Shown here one piece after another: positions 8,077 through 16,826 of a DNA stretch of 64,000 bases. A program made the position numbers and the translations under genes. Where the stretch lies: NCBI GenBank assembly GCA_016870995.1, contig VFZU01000007.1, positions 48,921 to 112,920 on the forward strand, read 5' to 3'. Source of the DNA: Acidobacteriota bacterium. GTDB lineage: Bacteria; Acidobacteriota; Terriglobia; Bryobacterales; Bryobacteraceae. Numbering within the stretch: position 1 is the first letter of the stretch; the number at the start of each line of letters is the position of its first letter. Below the pieces are notes generated by a model. The model searched no databases. It worked only from the letters and a program-made list of their open reading frames with translations, and was not told where the DNA came from.

Positions 8077-8456
8077 AGCTTCTGCTCGATACTCACGCCT
8101 TCCTGTTCGCCATCGGCGAGCCGGAATTCTTATCCCCTTCTGTCACAAAGCTCCTGTAGACTCCGACCTCCCAACGCTGGCTCAGCGTCGCCTGCCTTTG
8201 GGAAATCGCCCTCAAGATCCAAATCGGCAAGCTGATTCTCCCCACAGATCCCGCGTTCTTCCAACACCACCTTCGCCAGTTCAGATGTGACCTCCTATCG
8301 GTTGATGCCACCCACACCATCGAACTCCTCCGCCTGCCCCTCTTTCACAAAGACCCCTTCGACCGACTCCTCATCGCTCAAGCGCGCGTAGAACAGATGA
8401 CACTCCTCACCCGCGACGAACAAATCCGGACCTACGAAGTTTCCACCCTCTTGTAA
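8073..8456 (+). pseudogene. PIN-domain (VapC-type) toxin with an in-frame amber codon
   Basis: Reading from GTG 8073 gives MKLLLDTHAFLFAIG, an amber TAG at codon 29 (8157-8159), then QRWLSVACLWEIALKIQIGK and finally HKDPFDRLLIAQA with TLLTRDEQI. The catalytic acidic residues of PIN ribonucleases (first D in LLDTH, E in WEIA, D in DPFDR and in TRDE) are all kept. Length is 127 codons, normal for VapC. With its antitoxin destroyed by the IS, loss of the toxin by a nonsense mutation would be selected. Readthrough or sequence error cannot be excluded. Confidence 0.85.
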
Positions 8457-8503
8457 CCCAAAATTCACCTCATCCCTTCCCCTCCTACGCTACCCTGCCC
8501 TCC

Positions 8504-11149
8504 ATGAGACTTGTTGCGCTCCTCCTCTGCCTCGCGCAAAACCTCCGCGCTCCCGCAGGCGACGCCTACGCCCTCCACAACCCCGCCGGCATCACCATCC
8601 TCCCCAACGGTCGCTTCCTCGAACCCGTCGGCAAACACTACCCTCTCGCCCGCTTCCCTCACGGCATGGCCATCAGCCCCGACGGCTCCACACTTTTCGT
8701 TCCGAGCGACGGCATCGGCCAACTCGTCACCAACTGGCAATCGCCTACTCCTAAGATCACCGAGCTCAAGCCCCCACCTCCAGAAGGCAACAAGCGCATC
8801 CACCTCAACGCGGGCGGCGCAGACTTCTCACCCGACGGCACGCTCCTCTACTGGAGCAGCGGCGAGCGCGGCTCCGTCTTCGTCTACAACGTCTCCACCG
8901 GCAAACTCGAGGCCGACATCTCCCTCAACGCCCTGGGCTTCAACGACAGCTACGCCGTCGATGTAAAGCTCTCCGCCGACGGCCGCTACCTCTATTGCGC
9001 CGACGTCACCAACTTCCGCCTCGCCGTCATCGACACCACCGCAAAGAGCACCATCGGCTCCGTCCCAGTCGGTCGCTACCCCTACGCCCTCACCGTCTCA
9101 GGCAACCGCGTCCTGGTCGCCAACATCGGCTTGTTCGAATACAGCTCTGTACCTGTCCCTACGGGCCCAGGCCACGACCCGCGCGGAATCACCCGCCCTG
9201 ACTTCGGCTACCCCAGCAAAGAAGCCCGCGACGGCGTCGAGTTCGAAGGCCGCAAGATCCCCGGCCTCGGCGACGACAACGCCCCCGAAGCTTTCTCCGT
9301 CTGGACCGTCGACGTCTCCACCCCCAACCAACCCAAAGTCGCCAACCGCTTCAAGACCGGCCTCCTCCTCCACTCCCCCGCCGACAACGGCACCACCGTT
9401 GGCGGTAGCGCCCCCAACTTTCTCACGGCCCGCGGCAACGATGTCTATGTTTCCAACGGTAACAATGACATGATCGAACGCTACGACATCAATACCGGCA
9501 AGCTCCTCGCCCGCAAGCGCCTCGTCCCCTCTCCTCTCGTCGCCCGCCTCCGCGGCGTCGGCCCCAGTGGCATGACGCTCTCTCCCGATGGCAAGCGCCT
9601 CTTCGTTGCCGAGAGCGGCATCAACGCCATTGCCGTCCTCAACGCGACCACCCTCGACATCCTGGGCCACATCCCTACGGCCTGGTATCCGTACCGCCTC
9701 GCAATCTCTCCCGACAGCAACCGCATCGCCGTCACCTGCTTCAAGGGCTTCGGCAACGGCCCCAGCGCCGGAGCCAACATCCCAAACAGCGACTTCCTCA
9801 AACTCAGAGGCGTCCTCACCATCCTCGACACCCCAGCTGAATCCACGCTGCCTCAGCTCACCAGCAAGACCCTCCACAACAACGGCATCGAGAATCATCC
9901 AAACGAACCCATCCTCGGCCTCCCCAAACAGATCAAGCACATCGTCTTCATCACCAAAGAGAACCACACCTTCGACACCATCTTCGACCGCGTCCCCGGC
10001 GCCAAACACGACCCCTCTCTCCTGCGCTGGGGTCTCAATCAAACCATCACCGAACCCGGCCAGCCCACCCTGACCAACGTCCCCGTCATGGTCAACCACA
10101 ACGCCCTGGCCCGCCAGTTCACCATCAGCGACAACTTCTATCTCGAACCCGAAGCCTCCGGCGTCGGCCACCGCTGGCTCGTCGGCGTCCAGCCCAACAA
10201 CCTCATGCAGATGACCTACAGCCTCGGCTGGACCTTCAACGAAAAGTCCACCGCCCCAGGCCGCCGCTACTCCATGGGCTCGAATGGCTCCCTCATGCCT
10301 GAGGATTACCCCGAGGCCGGCTCCATGTGGGAACACCTCGCCCGACACCGTGTTCCTTTCCGCAATTACGGCGAGGGCTTCGAATTCCCGGGCGTCAAAG
10401 AAGAAGCCGACGAGCACCCCACCGGGGCTCGCGAGGTCGTCAACATCCCCATGCCCAAAGTCCTCTACGACAACACGAGCTTCGAATTCCCCATCTACAA
10501 CACCAACATCCCCGACCAGTACCGCGCCCACTGGTTCATCAAAGACGTCGAGCAGCGTTTCCTCAGCGGAAAACACAAGTTCCCCTCCTTCCTCAACATC
10601 GCGATCTGCAACGACCACGGTGCCGCCCGACGTCCCGACAAAGGCTATCCCTACCTCGCCTCTTACATGGCCGACAACGACCTCGCCCTCGGCCGCATCG
10701 TCGAATTCCTCTCACACACGCCCTACTGGAAGAACATGGCCATCTTCGTCACCGAAGACGACGCGGGCGGCGAACCCGACCACATCGACGCACAACGCAG
10801 CTTCCTTCTCGTCATCAGCCCTTGGGCCAAGAAAGGCTACGTCACCCACCGCCACACCACCATCCTCAGCATGCACCGCATGCTCTATCACACGCTTGGC
10901 CTGCCCCCTCTCAACATGTTCGACGCCCTGGCCAGCGACCTGTCAGACGCCTTCACAACCAAGCCTGACTACCGCCCCTACCAGGCCCGCAAAGTCGACC
11001 CGCGCATCTTCGATCCCGAGAAAGCCAAGGACCCCAAAGACCCCGACTACGGCCAAGCTCGTCGCACTCCTTTCGCTCCCATGGACGACCCCGAAGAAGT
11101 CGAACGCCTCGCCAGACAGGGCGACAAGAAGCCTGCGAACAAACAGTAG
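8504..11149 (+). CDS. Secreted YncE-like beta-propeller fused to a phosphoesterase domain
   Basis: The protein has 881 residues. A signal peptide covers about residues 1-17. Residues 30-440 form a YVTN/YncE-like beta propeller with repeats such as GMAISPDGSTLFV, VKLSADGRYLYCAD and GMTLSPDGKRLFVAE. Residues 470-800 match the phosphoesterase family of phospholipase C/acid phosphatases: IKHIVFITKENHTFDTIFD is the entry motif with the metal-binding Glu-Asn, and AIFVTEDDAGGEPDHIDAQR carries further ligands near the end. The likely role is hydrolysis of phosphate esters or phospholipids outside the cytoplasm. The acidic/basic tail after residue 830 has no assigned role. The ATG starts a normal signal peptide. 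Confidence 0.88.
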   Translation: MRLVALLLCLAQNLRAPAGDAYALHNPAGITILPNGRFLEPVGKHYPLARFPHGMAISPDGSTLFVPSDGIGQLVTNWQSPTPKITELKPPPPEGNKRIHLNAGGADFSPDGTLLYWSSGERGSVFVYNVSTGKLEADISLNALGFNDSYAVDVKLSADGRYLYCADVTNFRLAVIDTTAKSTIGSVPVGRYPYALTVSGNRVLVANIGLFEYSSVPVPTGPGHDPRGITRPDFGYPSKEARDGVEFEGRKIPGLGDDNAPEAFSVWTVDVSTPNQPKVANRFKTGLLLHSPADNGTTVGGSAPNFLTARGNDVYVSNGNNDMIERYDINTGKLLARKRLVPSPLVARLRGVGPSGMTLSPDGKRLFVAESGINAIAVLNATTLDILGHIPTAWYPYRLAISPDSNRIAVTCFKGFGNGPSAGANIPNSDFLKLRGVLTILDTPAESTLPQLTSKTLHNNGIENHPNEPILGLPKQIKHIVFITKENHTFDTIFDRVPGAKHDPSLLRWGLNQTITEPGQPTLTNVPVMVNHNALARQFTISDNFYLEPEASGVGHRWLVGVQPNNLMQMTYSLGWTFNEKSTAPGRRYSMGSNGSLMPEDYPEAGSMWEHLARHRVPFRNYGEGFEFPGVKEEADEHPTGAREVVNIPMPKVLYDNTSFEFPIYNTNIPDQYRAHWFIKDVEQRFLSGKHKFPSFLNIAICNDHGAARRPDKGYPYLASYMADNDLALGRIVEFLSHTPYWKNMAIFVTEDDAGGEPDHIDAQRSFLLVISPWAKKGYVTHRHTTILSMHRMLYHTLGLPPLNMFDALASDLSDAFTTKPDYRPYQARKVDPRIFDPEKAKDPKDPDYGQARRTPFAPMDDPEEVERLARQGDKKPANKQ

Positions 11150-11187
11150 CGAGCAACTCATCGAAGAATGTGTTGGTGTTGCATGCC

Positions 11188-11979
11188 ATGCGGCCGCTCC
11201 TGCTGTGGTTCTCGTTTCTTCTGCCCTGCCTGGCTCAAACGCTCGAGGAGAAAGAAGTCTTCCTCGCCAAAGCAGAAATCGTCCGTGAGCGGAACTCAAA
11301 GAAGGGCATCACGGGCACGGTCCGCGCCACCCTTTCCGACGGCACCATCACGCACGACGCAAGCATTCAGGCCATCAACGAGAGCAAGGCAAAATTCAAA
11401 GGCTCCGTTGGTGTCGAGATCAACTTCCGGGACAGCTACCTCTACAACGTCGCCGCTTATCGGCTCGGCAAATTGCTTGGCCTCGGCGGCATGATTCCTC
11501 CTTCCGTCGCCAGGTATCATGCGGGCCACGCCGCAGCGTGGACCTGGTGGGTTGAGAACGTCCTCATGGATGAAGGGGAACGGCTCAAGAAAAACACCAC
11601 AGGCCCGGACAAGGACAAGTGGGCCCGACAGACCCTGATCATGCGCGTCTTCGATCAGCTCATCGCCAACACCGGCCGCAACGTCGGCAACATCCTTTAC
11701 GACAAGGATTGGAACCTCTGGCTGATCGATCACACCCGCGCCTTCAGGCTGCAAAAGGAACTGTTAAAGCCAGAGATGCTCGACAAGTGCGACCGCCAGT
11801 TCCTGAATGCCCTACGCGGGCTCAACGATGAAATGCTCCGCGCGGAACTGTCTTCCTGTCTCCAATCCTCCGAGATCCGCGCCATACTGAAACGCCGCGA
11901 TGTCATCGTCGCCCACTTCGATAAGGCCGGGCCCGAAAAGTTCTACGACTACCTGCCCAGTTCCACCCGCTTACCCTGA
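11188..11979 (+). CDS. Secreted kinase-fold (HipA/Fam20C-like) protein
   Basis: The protein has about 263 residues with a signal peptide ending LLPCLAQ. The core keeps a short kinase-like pattern: a basic strand with KAKFKG, then RVFDQLIANTGRNVGNILYD and WLIDHTRAF. The N-x(4)-N and DHT(R)AF elements resemble the catalytic and metal-binding segments of HipA, PI3/4-kinase-like and Fam20C-like kinases. The substrate is unknown, but an exported kinase would need ATP outside the cytoplasm, so it may be a pseudokinase or act during export. I chose ATG 11188 over GTG 11170 because it gives a clean signal peptide. It follows the phosphoesterase by 38 bp and meets a decayed phosphatase tail to tail. 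Confidence 0.65.
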   Translation: MRPLLLWFSFLLPCLAQTLEEKEVFLAKAEIVRERNSKKGITGTVRATLSDGTITHDASIQAINESKAKFKGSVGVEINFRDSYLYNVAAYRLGKLLGLGGMIPPSVARYHAGHAAAWTWWVENVLMDEGERLKKNTTGPDKDKWARQTLIMRVFDQLIANTGRNVGNILYDKDWNLWLIDHTRAFRLQKELLKPEMLDKCDRQFLNALRGLNDEMLRAELSSCLQSSEIRAILKRRDVIVAHFDKAGPEKFYDYLPSSTRLP

Positions 11980-12810
11980 GACAGCGCGAACACTTCGCCC
12001 TTCTCAATCACCAGGCAAGTCAGCGAACCGTTGTAGGCAGCCGACAACCCCACATCGGCAAGAATGATCCGCCCATCAAACCTTGACATCACCTCGCCCT
12101 TGGTCGGCGTATGGCCAATCACGATGCGCTTCACACCAAAGGCCTTCAGAATGCCGTCGAGTTCCGGCTCTGGCCCGCTGGCCATGCCTCGGTACCAGAG
12201 CGGCCCATCTGGGTCCATCAGCATTCCGTTGCTCACCAGCCCGGACAGTTCCTCTTTCGCCTGATCGTTGAGCATTGAGATCGACATGCGCGCATACTTC
12301 GGGCTGATCCCGGCATGCACAAACAAGGTATCGTCGATCTTCAGCACCACCGGCCACTTTAGCAGAGCCTTGCCATACTTACCTTCGAGCGAAAAGGCCT
12401 TCCGGTGCTCGGCATATCCAAGCGGCTTATCCTTGACGCGCAGTTCCTCCGACTTTGGAGTCACAAATGCCGCATACTCTCCGGGCGAAACATATCGCAG
12501 CTCACCCAGCACGTTCATCACCTCATGGTTCCCCCAACAACGTATGCACTCGTCCTTTCGCCTTGCGAGCCTGTCCCTCAAGCGAAGCAATCAGGTCGAG
12601 TGCCTTGCGCGAATCCGGCCCCCGGTCCGTGACATCCCCAAGCTGCACCAATTGTGCGTTTCCGCCTGTCCACTGATTGGCTTCATCGATTAGGCCTGCC
12701 TACCGCAGTACGGTCAAAAACTCGTCATAACCGCCATGGACATCCCCCACGACAACAACGCGGTCGACGAAGGCCATCAATAAAGCAAAGAGAAGTACCA
12801 ACATACGCAT
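11949..12810 (-). pseudogene. Secreted calcineurin-like metallophosphoesterase, broken
   Basis: From ATG 12810 the frame gives a signal peptide (MRMLVLLFALLMAFVDR) and VVVVGDVHGGYDEF, then an amber TAG at codon 37. After the TAG the same frame reads AGLIDEANQW and LVQLGDVTDRGPDS, then fails at a run of five G near 12533-12540, where one missing base turns GGNHE into a frameshift. The second frame (open from 12590) continues NHEVMN, LFVHAGISP, and VIGHTPTKGE to the stop at 11949. All metal-binding motifs (GDxHG, GDxxDRG, GNHE, HAG, GHTP) survive. Two lesions make a real pseudogene likely, unless the sequence is faulty. Confidence 0.85.
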
Positions 12811-12824
12811 TATCATTAAAGCTC

Positions 12825-14564
12825 ATGGCAGGCCCCACGATGAAGGCGATGATCGCATCCGCCCTCATGATCGCGCAAATGGTGGCGGCCAAGACCCTTC
12901 GTGACGCGGCCTTTCTGGCCACCTTCCCGGCCAACATGCTCCCTTGGGTTACTGGTCTTGCCGCGGTCCTGGCAATCGCCTCCAGCTTCGCCGCATCGAA
13001 ACTCTTTACGCGGATCCCGCCTTCAGCAATTCTTCCCACCGGATTCCTCATGAGTGGCCTGCTGCAGTTGGCTGAGTATCAACTTTACGTTCGGGATATC
13101 CACACCGCCGCAGTCGTCATCTTTCTGCACGTCTTCGTGATCAACCTCCTGCTCACCTCCGCCTTCTGGCTGCTGATGACGGAGTACTTCGATCTGCGCT
13201 CCGCCCAAAGAGCCTTCGGCAAGATCACGGCGATGGGCACACTCGGCGGCATCCTCGGCGGTCTTGCCGCAGCGGCCATCGGTTCCATACCGATGCTGAT
13301 CCTCTTTACTGCTGCATTGCATATTGCCTGTGCCGTGGCCTTATGGGGCTTCCCTTCAACCGAGCCACCGGGCCCACCCGCACCTCTCAAGCCTTCGCCC
13401 TATCTGATGAACCTTGCCGGGCTTGCCGTCACAGTCTCCATCGGAGCCGGCGTACTCGACTATCTCTTCAAGTGGCAAGCCACCCAAACCATCGCCCCAG
13501 GTCCTGCGCTCACGCGTTTCCTCGCCCTGTTCTATACCGCCACTTCTCTGCTCTCCGTGGGAGTCCAGGCCCTCGCCAAGCCCGCTGTCCGCAGCCTCCC
13601 AGCCGCGATGGCGCTCGGGGCAGGCACCCTGATCTTCAGCTTCGGCTTTCCAGGCCTTGTCCTCTTGCGCGGGATCGAAAGCATCCTGCGGGGTTCGACA
13701 TTCCGCGCCGGCTACGAGGTGTTTTATACCTTCATCGCAGCCCGGGAAAAACGAGCGGTGAAGAGCGTGATCGATATCACCGGTGAGCGCCTCGGCGATC
13801 TACTCGCCAGCGCCTTCATACTCGTGCTGCTGGCGTGGAACGCAAGCAGCCCCCCATTGCTGCTGGGTATCGTGATCGCCAGCGCGGTTGGGGCTTTGCT
13901 GCTCGCCCTTTCGTCGGAACGGCAGTACCTGAAAGCACTCGAGAAAAGCCTGGTGCGCCAGCCCAAACCGCTTGCCAGCGATGTCGGTCCGCAGTCCGGG
14001 ATCATCCGTCCTGGTGGCGTCTTCGACAGCGGGTCTGATCATCGCATCACTGACCTCATCCCGCAGCTCGGCGACGATGAAGTCGCTTTTATTGCCATCG
14101 AGAAGTTAAGAGGCATGGCACCAAAACACGCTGGCCAACTCGCCGACGCTTTGCTCGACCCGCTTGCCTCGCCGGTCGTCCGCCGCCGCATCCCTCTCAT
14201 ATTGGCCGTCAGTCGTTCGCAATTGGCTCTCGACGCGCTCACCCTGGCCCTCAAAGATCCTGAGCATCAGGTGCGCTTGCGCTCCGCTCACGCCATGCGG
14301 CGGATCCTCAAAGAAAACCCTTCTCTGCTGCTCCAAACCGATCGGCTATGGAGCATCGTCGAGGCCGAATCGGATGTGGACTTCATCTTCAGTCTGCTAC
14401 GTCTGCTGCTCCCTTCAGCGACAGTAGCCATGGCCCAACAAGCCTTGAGCACCGACGATCGCCGCTTGCGTGGCACGGCCCTCGAATACCTCGAGAAGGC
14501 TCTCCCTCCTGCTACGTGGAAGAAGCTGGAGGCTTTGATTGAGCACCAGCCAAAGCGCTCTTGA
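12825..14564 (+). CDS. Npt1/ADP-ATP carrier-like transporter with C-terminal HEAT-like repeats
   Basis: The protein has about 579 residues. The first 400 form roughly a dozen hydrophobic helices. The N-terminal AKTLRDAAFLATFPANMLPW resembles the conserved start of nucleotide-transporter (Npt/Tlc) relatives of the major facilitator superfamily. The C-terminal 150 residues are soluble and look like HEAT repeats (DDEVAFIAIEKLRGMAPKHA, LALKDPEHQVRLRSAHAMRR). Such fusions are common in Bacteroidetes and Acidobacteria; the substrate is unknown. ATG 12825 was chosen because it begins the first membrane helix; upstream codons of the open frame run through the divergent phosphatase. The 3' end overlaps the GH5 gene by 53 bp. 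Confidence 0.75.
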   Translation: MAGPTMKAMIASALMIAQMVAAKTLRDAAFLATFPANMLPWVTGLAAVLAIASSFAASKLFTRIPPSAILPTGFLMSGLLQLAEYQLYVRDIHTAAVVIFLHVFVINLLLTSAFWLLMTEYFDLRSAQRAFGKITAMGTLGGILGGLAAAAIGSIPMLILFTAALHIACAVALWGFPSTEPPGPPAPLKPSPYLMNLAGLAVTVSIGAGVLDYLFKWQATQTIAPGPALTRFLALFYTATSLLSVGVQALAKPAVRSLPAAMALGAGTLIFSFGFPGLVLLRGIESILRGSTFRAGYEVFYTFIAAREKRAVKSVIDITGERLGDLLASAFILVLLAWNASSPPLLLGIVIASAVGALLLALSSERQYLKALEKSLVRQPKPLASDVGPQSGIIRPGGVFDSGSDHRITDLIPQLGDDEVAFIAIEKLRGMAPKHAGQLADALLDPLASPVVRRRIPLILAVSRSQLALDALTLALKDPEHQVRLRSAHAMRRILKENPSLLLQTDRLWSIVEAESDVDFIFSLLRLLLPSATVAMAQQALSTDDRRLRGTALEYLEKALPPATWKKLEALIEHQPKRS

Positions 14565-15327
14565 CCAGCTCTCCGAATGGAGTCCCAAGCAGATGCGGTT
14601 TGTCTCGCCAGCTCCAGGCTGTCCAGCCCATTTGCCTCGCGTCGAAATAGGCAAGCAGTTCCCTGCCCCAATCGAGGTCTTCGTCCCAACCACCGAATTC
14701 GCCAGCAAAAACGGGCTTCTCCCAGGCGAAATCGCCAAAGCAGCGATCCCATTGCTTGCCCTTGTTTGGGTAAACATGCGTGGAATAAATGACATTGGGG
14801 AGATCGAGATGAACCCCTCTCAAGTCATAGGCCCAATCGAGCCCGCCCACCATCACAACCCGTTCCGGGTCCACCGCGCGGACGGTATCTGTGAGCAGAT
14901 AGGCCCACTCCACCCATTGCTTCGCCGGCACATCATGCGGCTCGTTCAATAGATCGAAGATCACATAGGGAGCGTCGTTGAAGGCATGAGCCAGTGTCTC
15001 CCAACAAGCGATCGATCCCAGGTTAGGTTCGGGCGCAACTCCCGATTCAGCGCTCAACCACTGCAAATCCAAAATCGCGAACGAACCCATTACCCATAAC
15101 CACTGAACGACCTGTCGAAGCTCATCGACATACTCGATGTTGGCCACCTTCGACTGCACAAACGGGATGCGAACGATATCGCAGTTCCAACCCACAACAG
15201 CTTCGTGGAGTTCTTCCCGCGTGATCTTGCGCAGGTACTCTATGCCGCTCATATTCACGCCGCGCAGCAGCAGTGGCTGGCCTGTTGCCGCATCGATGAT
15301 GTGACGTCCTTTGGTTGCAAGTCTCAA
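14512..15327 (-). CDS. Glycoside hydrolase family 5 enzyme, no signal peptide
   Basis: The protein has 271 residues. It starts with the GH5 entry strand (GQPLLLRGVNMSGIEY), carries the acid/base Glu in FDLLNEPHD (E129) and the nucleophile Glu in VFAGEFGG (E210), with H184/Y186 in the THVYP loop between. The fold is an (alpha/beta)8 barrel acting on beta-linked glucans or related glycans. No export signal is visible, unlike the enzymes upstream in the operon, so it may act in the cytoplasm or on an intermediate. It is the last gene of a five-gene operon and overlaps the PhoD gene by 4 bp (ATGA). Confidence 0.88.
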   Translation of the reverse strand: MRLATKGRHIIDAATGQPLLLRGVNMSGIEYLRKITREELHEAVVGWNCDIVRIPFVQSKVANIEYVDELRQVVQWLWVMGSFAILDLQWLSAESGVAPEPNLGSIACWETLAHAFNDAPYVIFDLLNEPHDVPAKQWVEWAYLLTDTVRAVDPERVVMVGGLDWAYDLRGVHLDLPNVIYSTHVYPNKGKQWDRCFGDFAWEKPVFAGEFGGWDEDLDWGRELLAYFDARQMGWTAWSWRDKPHLLGTPFGELVKSALAGAQSKPPASST

Positions 15328-16826
15328 GCTACTGAAACCCGATCCAGTCTTTTGGTGTAGAGGCCGGTGCCATTCAGATCACGAAGCGTTACCGTAAGAC
15401 TGCGAGTCCGTGCATCGATCTCGACTTCACCGAAGAACTGTTTGCCTTGACGCGGTGAGAGGTTGGCCTTCCCCTTATCCGGATGGTTGGCATAAACGAC
15501 TTCGATGCCAAAAGTCGGGTCGGTGACTCCAGGGCCGAAGGTACCGGCGTTGAGAGGTCCGCTGACGAATTCCCAGAAGGGATCGAAGTCGGTGAAGACT
15601 GCCTTCGATGGACTGTAGAAGTGAGCTGCGGTGTAGTGGACATCAGCCGTGAGCCAGACGGTGTTGCGGATCTTTTCGCGCTTCATGTAACTCAGAAGAT
15701 CTGCCATCTCTAGCTCGCGCCCCAGCACTGGGCCCGGGCCGTTCGCGACCGCCTCGAACTGATCGCGGCCCTGTTGGTCCTTGCCGTCTCCAACAATGAG
15801 GCCGATGGGCATGTCGGCAGCAATCACTTTCCAATCTGCCTTTGAGGCTTTGAGTTCGCGCTTGATCCAGGCCCTTTGTTCGGCACCGAGGAACGTTGTC
15901 TCTGGGCCTTCTTTTTCCTGACGGTTGTGATTGTTGGCGGCCCGATAAGTTCGCATGTCGAGCAGGAAGACATCGAGCATTGGCCCATAGGAGATCTTGC
16001 GGTAAATGCGTTCGCTCTCCACCGAGTTGATGCGCATGGGGGCGTACTCGCGAAAGGCCTGGCCCGCGTTGGCAATCTGCAACGCCCCGGGCTTGCCGGG
16101 TGACCAATTGTTGACGACCTCGTGGTCGTCCCATTGCCAGACTTGAGCCACTTGCGAGTTGAACTTCAGCACGTTCTCGTCCATCAGGTTGTACTGATAG
16201 CAGCCGCGATACTGCTCCAGAGTTTCAGCAGGCTGAGTCTTGGCTTCGGTGACAATGTTGCGCCATTCGCCGCCCTCGGGGGGAGTCCAAGAGGCTTTGA
16301 GCGGGCCGTCGGCGTAGATGGTGTCGCCCGAGTGCAAGAAGAAGTCCGGTTGGCGCGACAGCATCTGGCTGAAGATCTTGATTCCGCCCAGGTCGGGGTT
16401 AATGCCGTAGCCTTGCCCAACCATGTCGCCACTCCAGAGGAAGCGGATATTGCCGCGTGTCGAAGGAGAGGTCTTGAAGTGGCCGGTTTTGGGTTCGCTC
16501 AGCGAATTCGTCTCTTTCAAATCCTCGAGTGTGACACGGTAGTGTAGGTCGGCCCCAGCAGGCAGGCCTGTGGCGACATGGCGGGCCGTGAAGTCGGTTG
16601 AGGCCAACAGGTGCGGGCCGCGGAACTTGTAAATGACTTTCTTGAATTGCTCGTCGGTAGCCACCTCCACCCACATGCGGGATGGGCGATCACCACGCGC
16701 CCAAAGCAGCACCGAATCGGACGAAGGGTCACCGGACTGAATGCCGTGCGTGATCATGGGGCGACCACTCTGCGCTCTTACAAAGGCAGGTGCGATCAAA
16801 GAACCAAGTAAAGCTCTGCGTTTCAT
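15324..16826 (-). CDS. PhoD-like alkaline phosphatase/phosphodiesterase
   Basis: The protein has 500 residues and begins MKRRALLGSLIAPAFVRAQ, a twin-arginine-like signal. An N-terminal PhoD domain (HGIQSGDPSSDSVLLWARG) precedes the metallophosphatase core with FLHSGDTIYADG, VWQWDDHEVVNNW and VWLTADVHYTAAHFYSP. PhoD enzymes use Fe/Ca to cleave phosphomonoesters and diesters, including teichoic-acid-like polymers. It overlaps the ceramidase-like gene upstream by 4 bp and the GH5 gene downstream by 4 bp. In this context it may process a phosphodiester-linked surface polymer, which is inferred. Confidence 0.9.
   Translation of the reverse strand: MKRRALLGSLIAPAFVRAQSGRPMITHGIQSGDPSSDSVLLWARGDRPSRMWVEVATDEQFKKVIYKFRGPHLLASTDFTARHVATGLPAGADLHYRVTLEDLKETNSLSEPKTGHFKTSPSTRGNIRFLWSGDMVGQGYGINPDLGGIKIFSQMLSRQPDFFLHSGDTIYADGPLKASWTPPEGGEWRNIVTEAKTQPAETLEQYRGCYQYNLMDENVLKFNSQVAQVWQWDDHEVVNNWSPGKPGALQIANAGQAFREYAPMRINSVESERIYRKISYGPMLDVFLLDMRTYRAANNHNRQEKEGPETTFLGAEQRAWIKRELKASKADWKVIAADMPIGLIVGDGKDQQGRDQFEAVANGPGPVLGRELEMADLLSYMKREKIRNTVWLTADVHYTAAHFYSPSKAVFTDFDPFWEFVSGPLNAGTFGPGVTDPTFGIEVVYANHPDKGKANLSPRQGKQFFGEVEIDARTRSLTVTLRDLNGTGLYTKRLDRVSVA

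Noticed and set aside
8157..8159. Reassignment of TAG to an amino acid
   Set aside because: TAG ends hpnH, the P450 gene and other intact genes, so it works as a stop.
9098..10618. A 506-codon open frame on the minus strand
   Set aside because: It lies fully antisense to the phosphoesterase gene, has low-complexity composition and no family motif; it is a shadow of GC-rich codon use.
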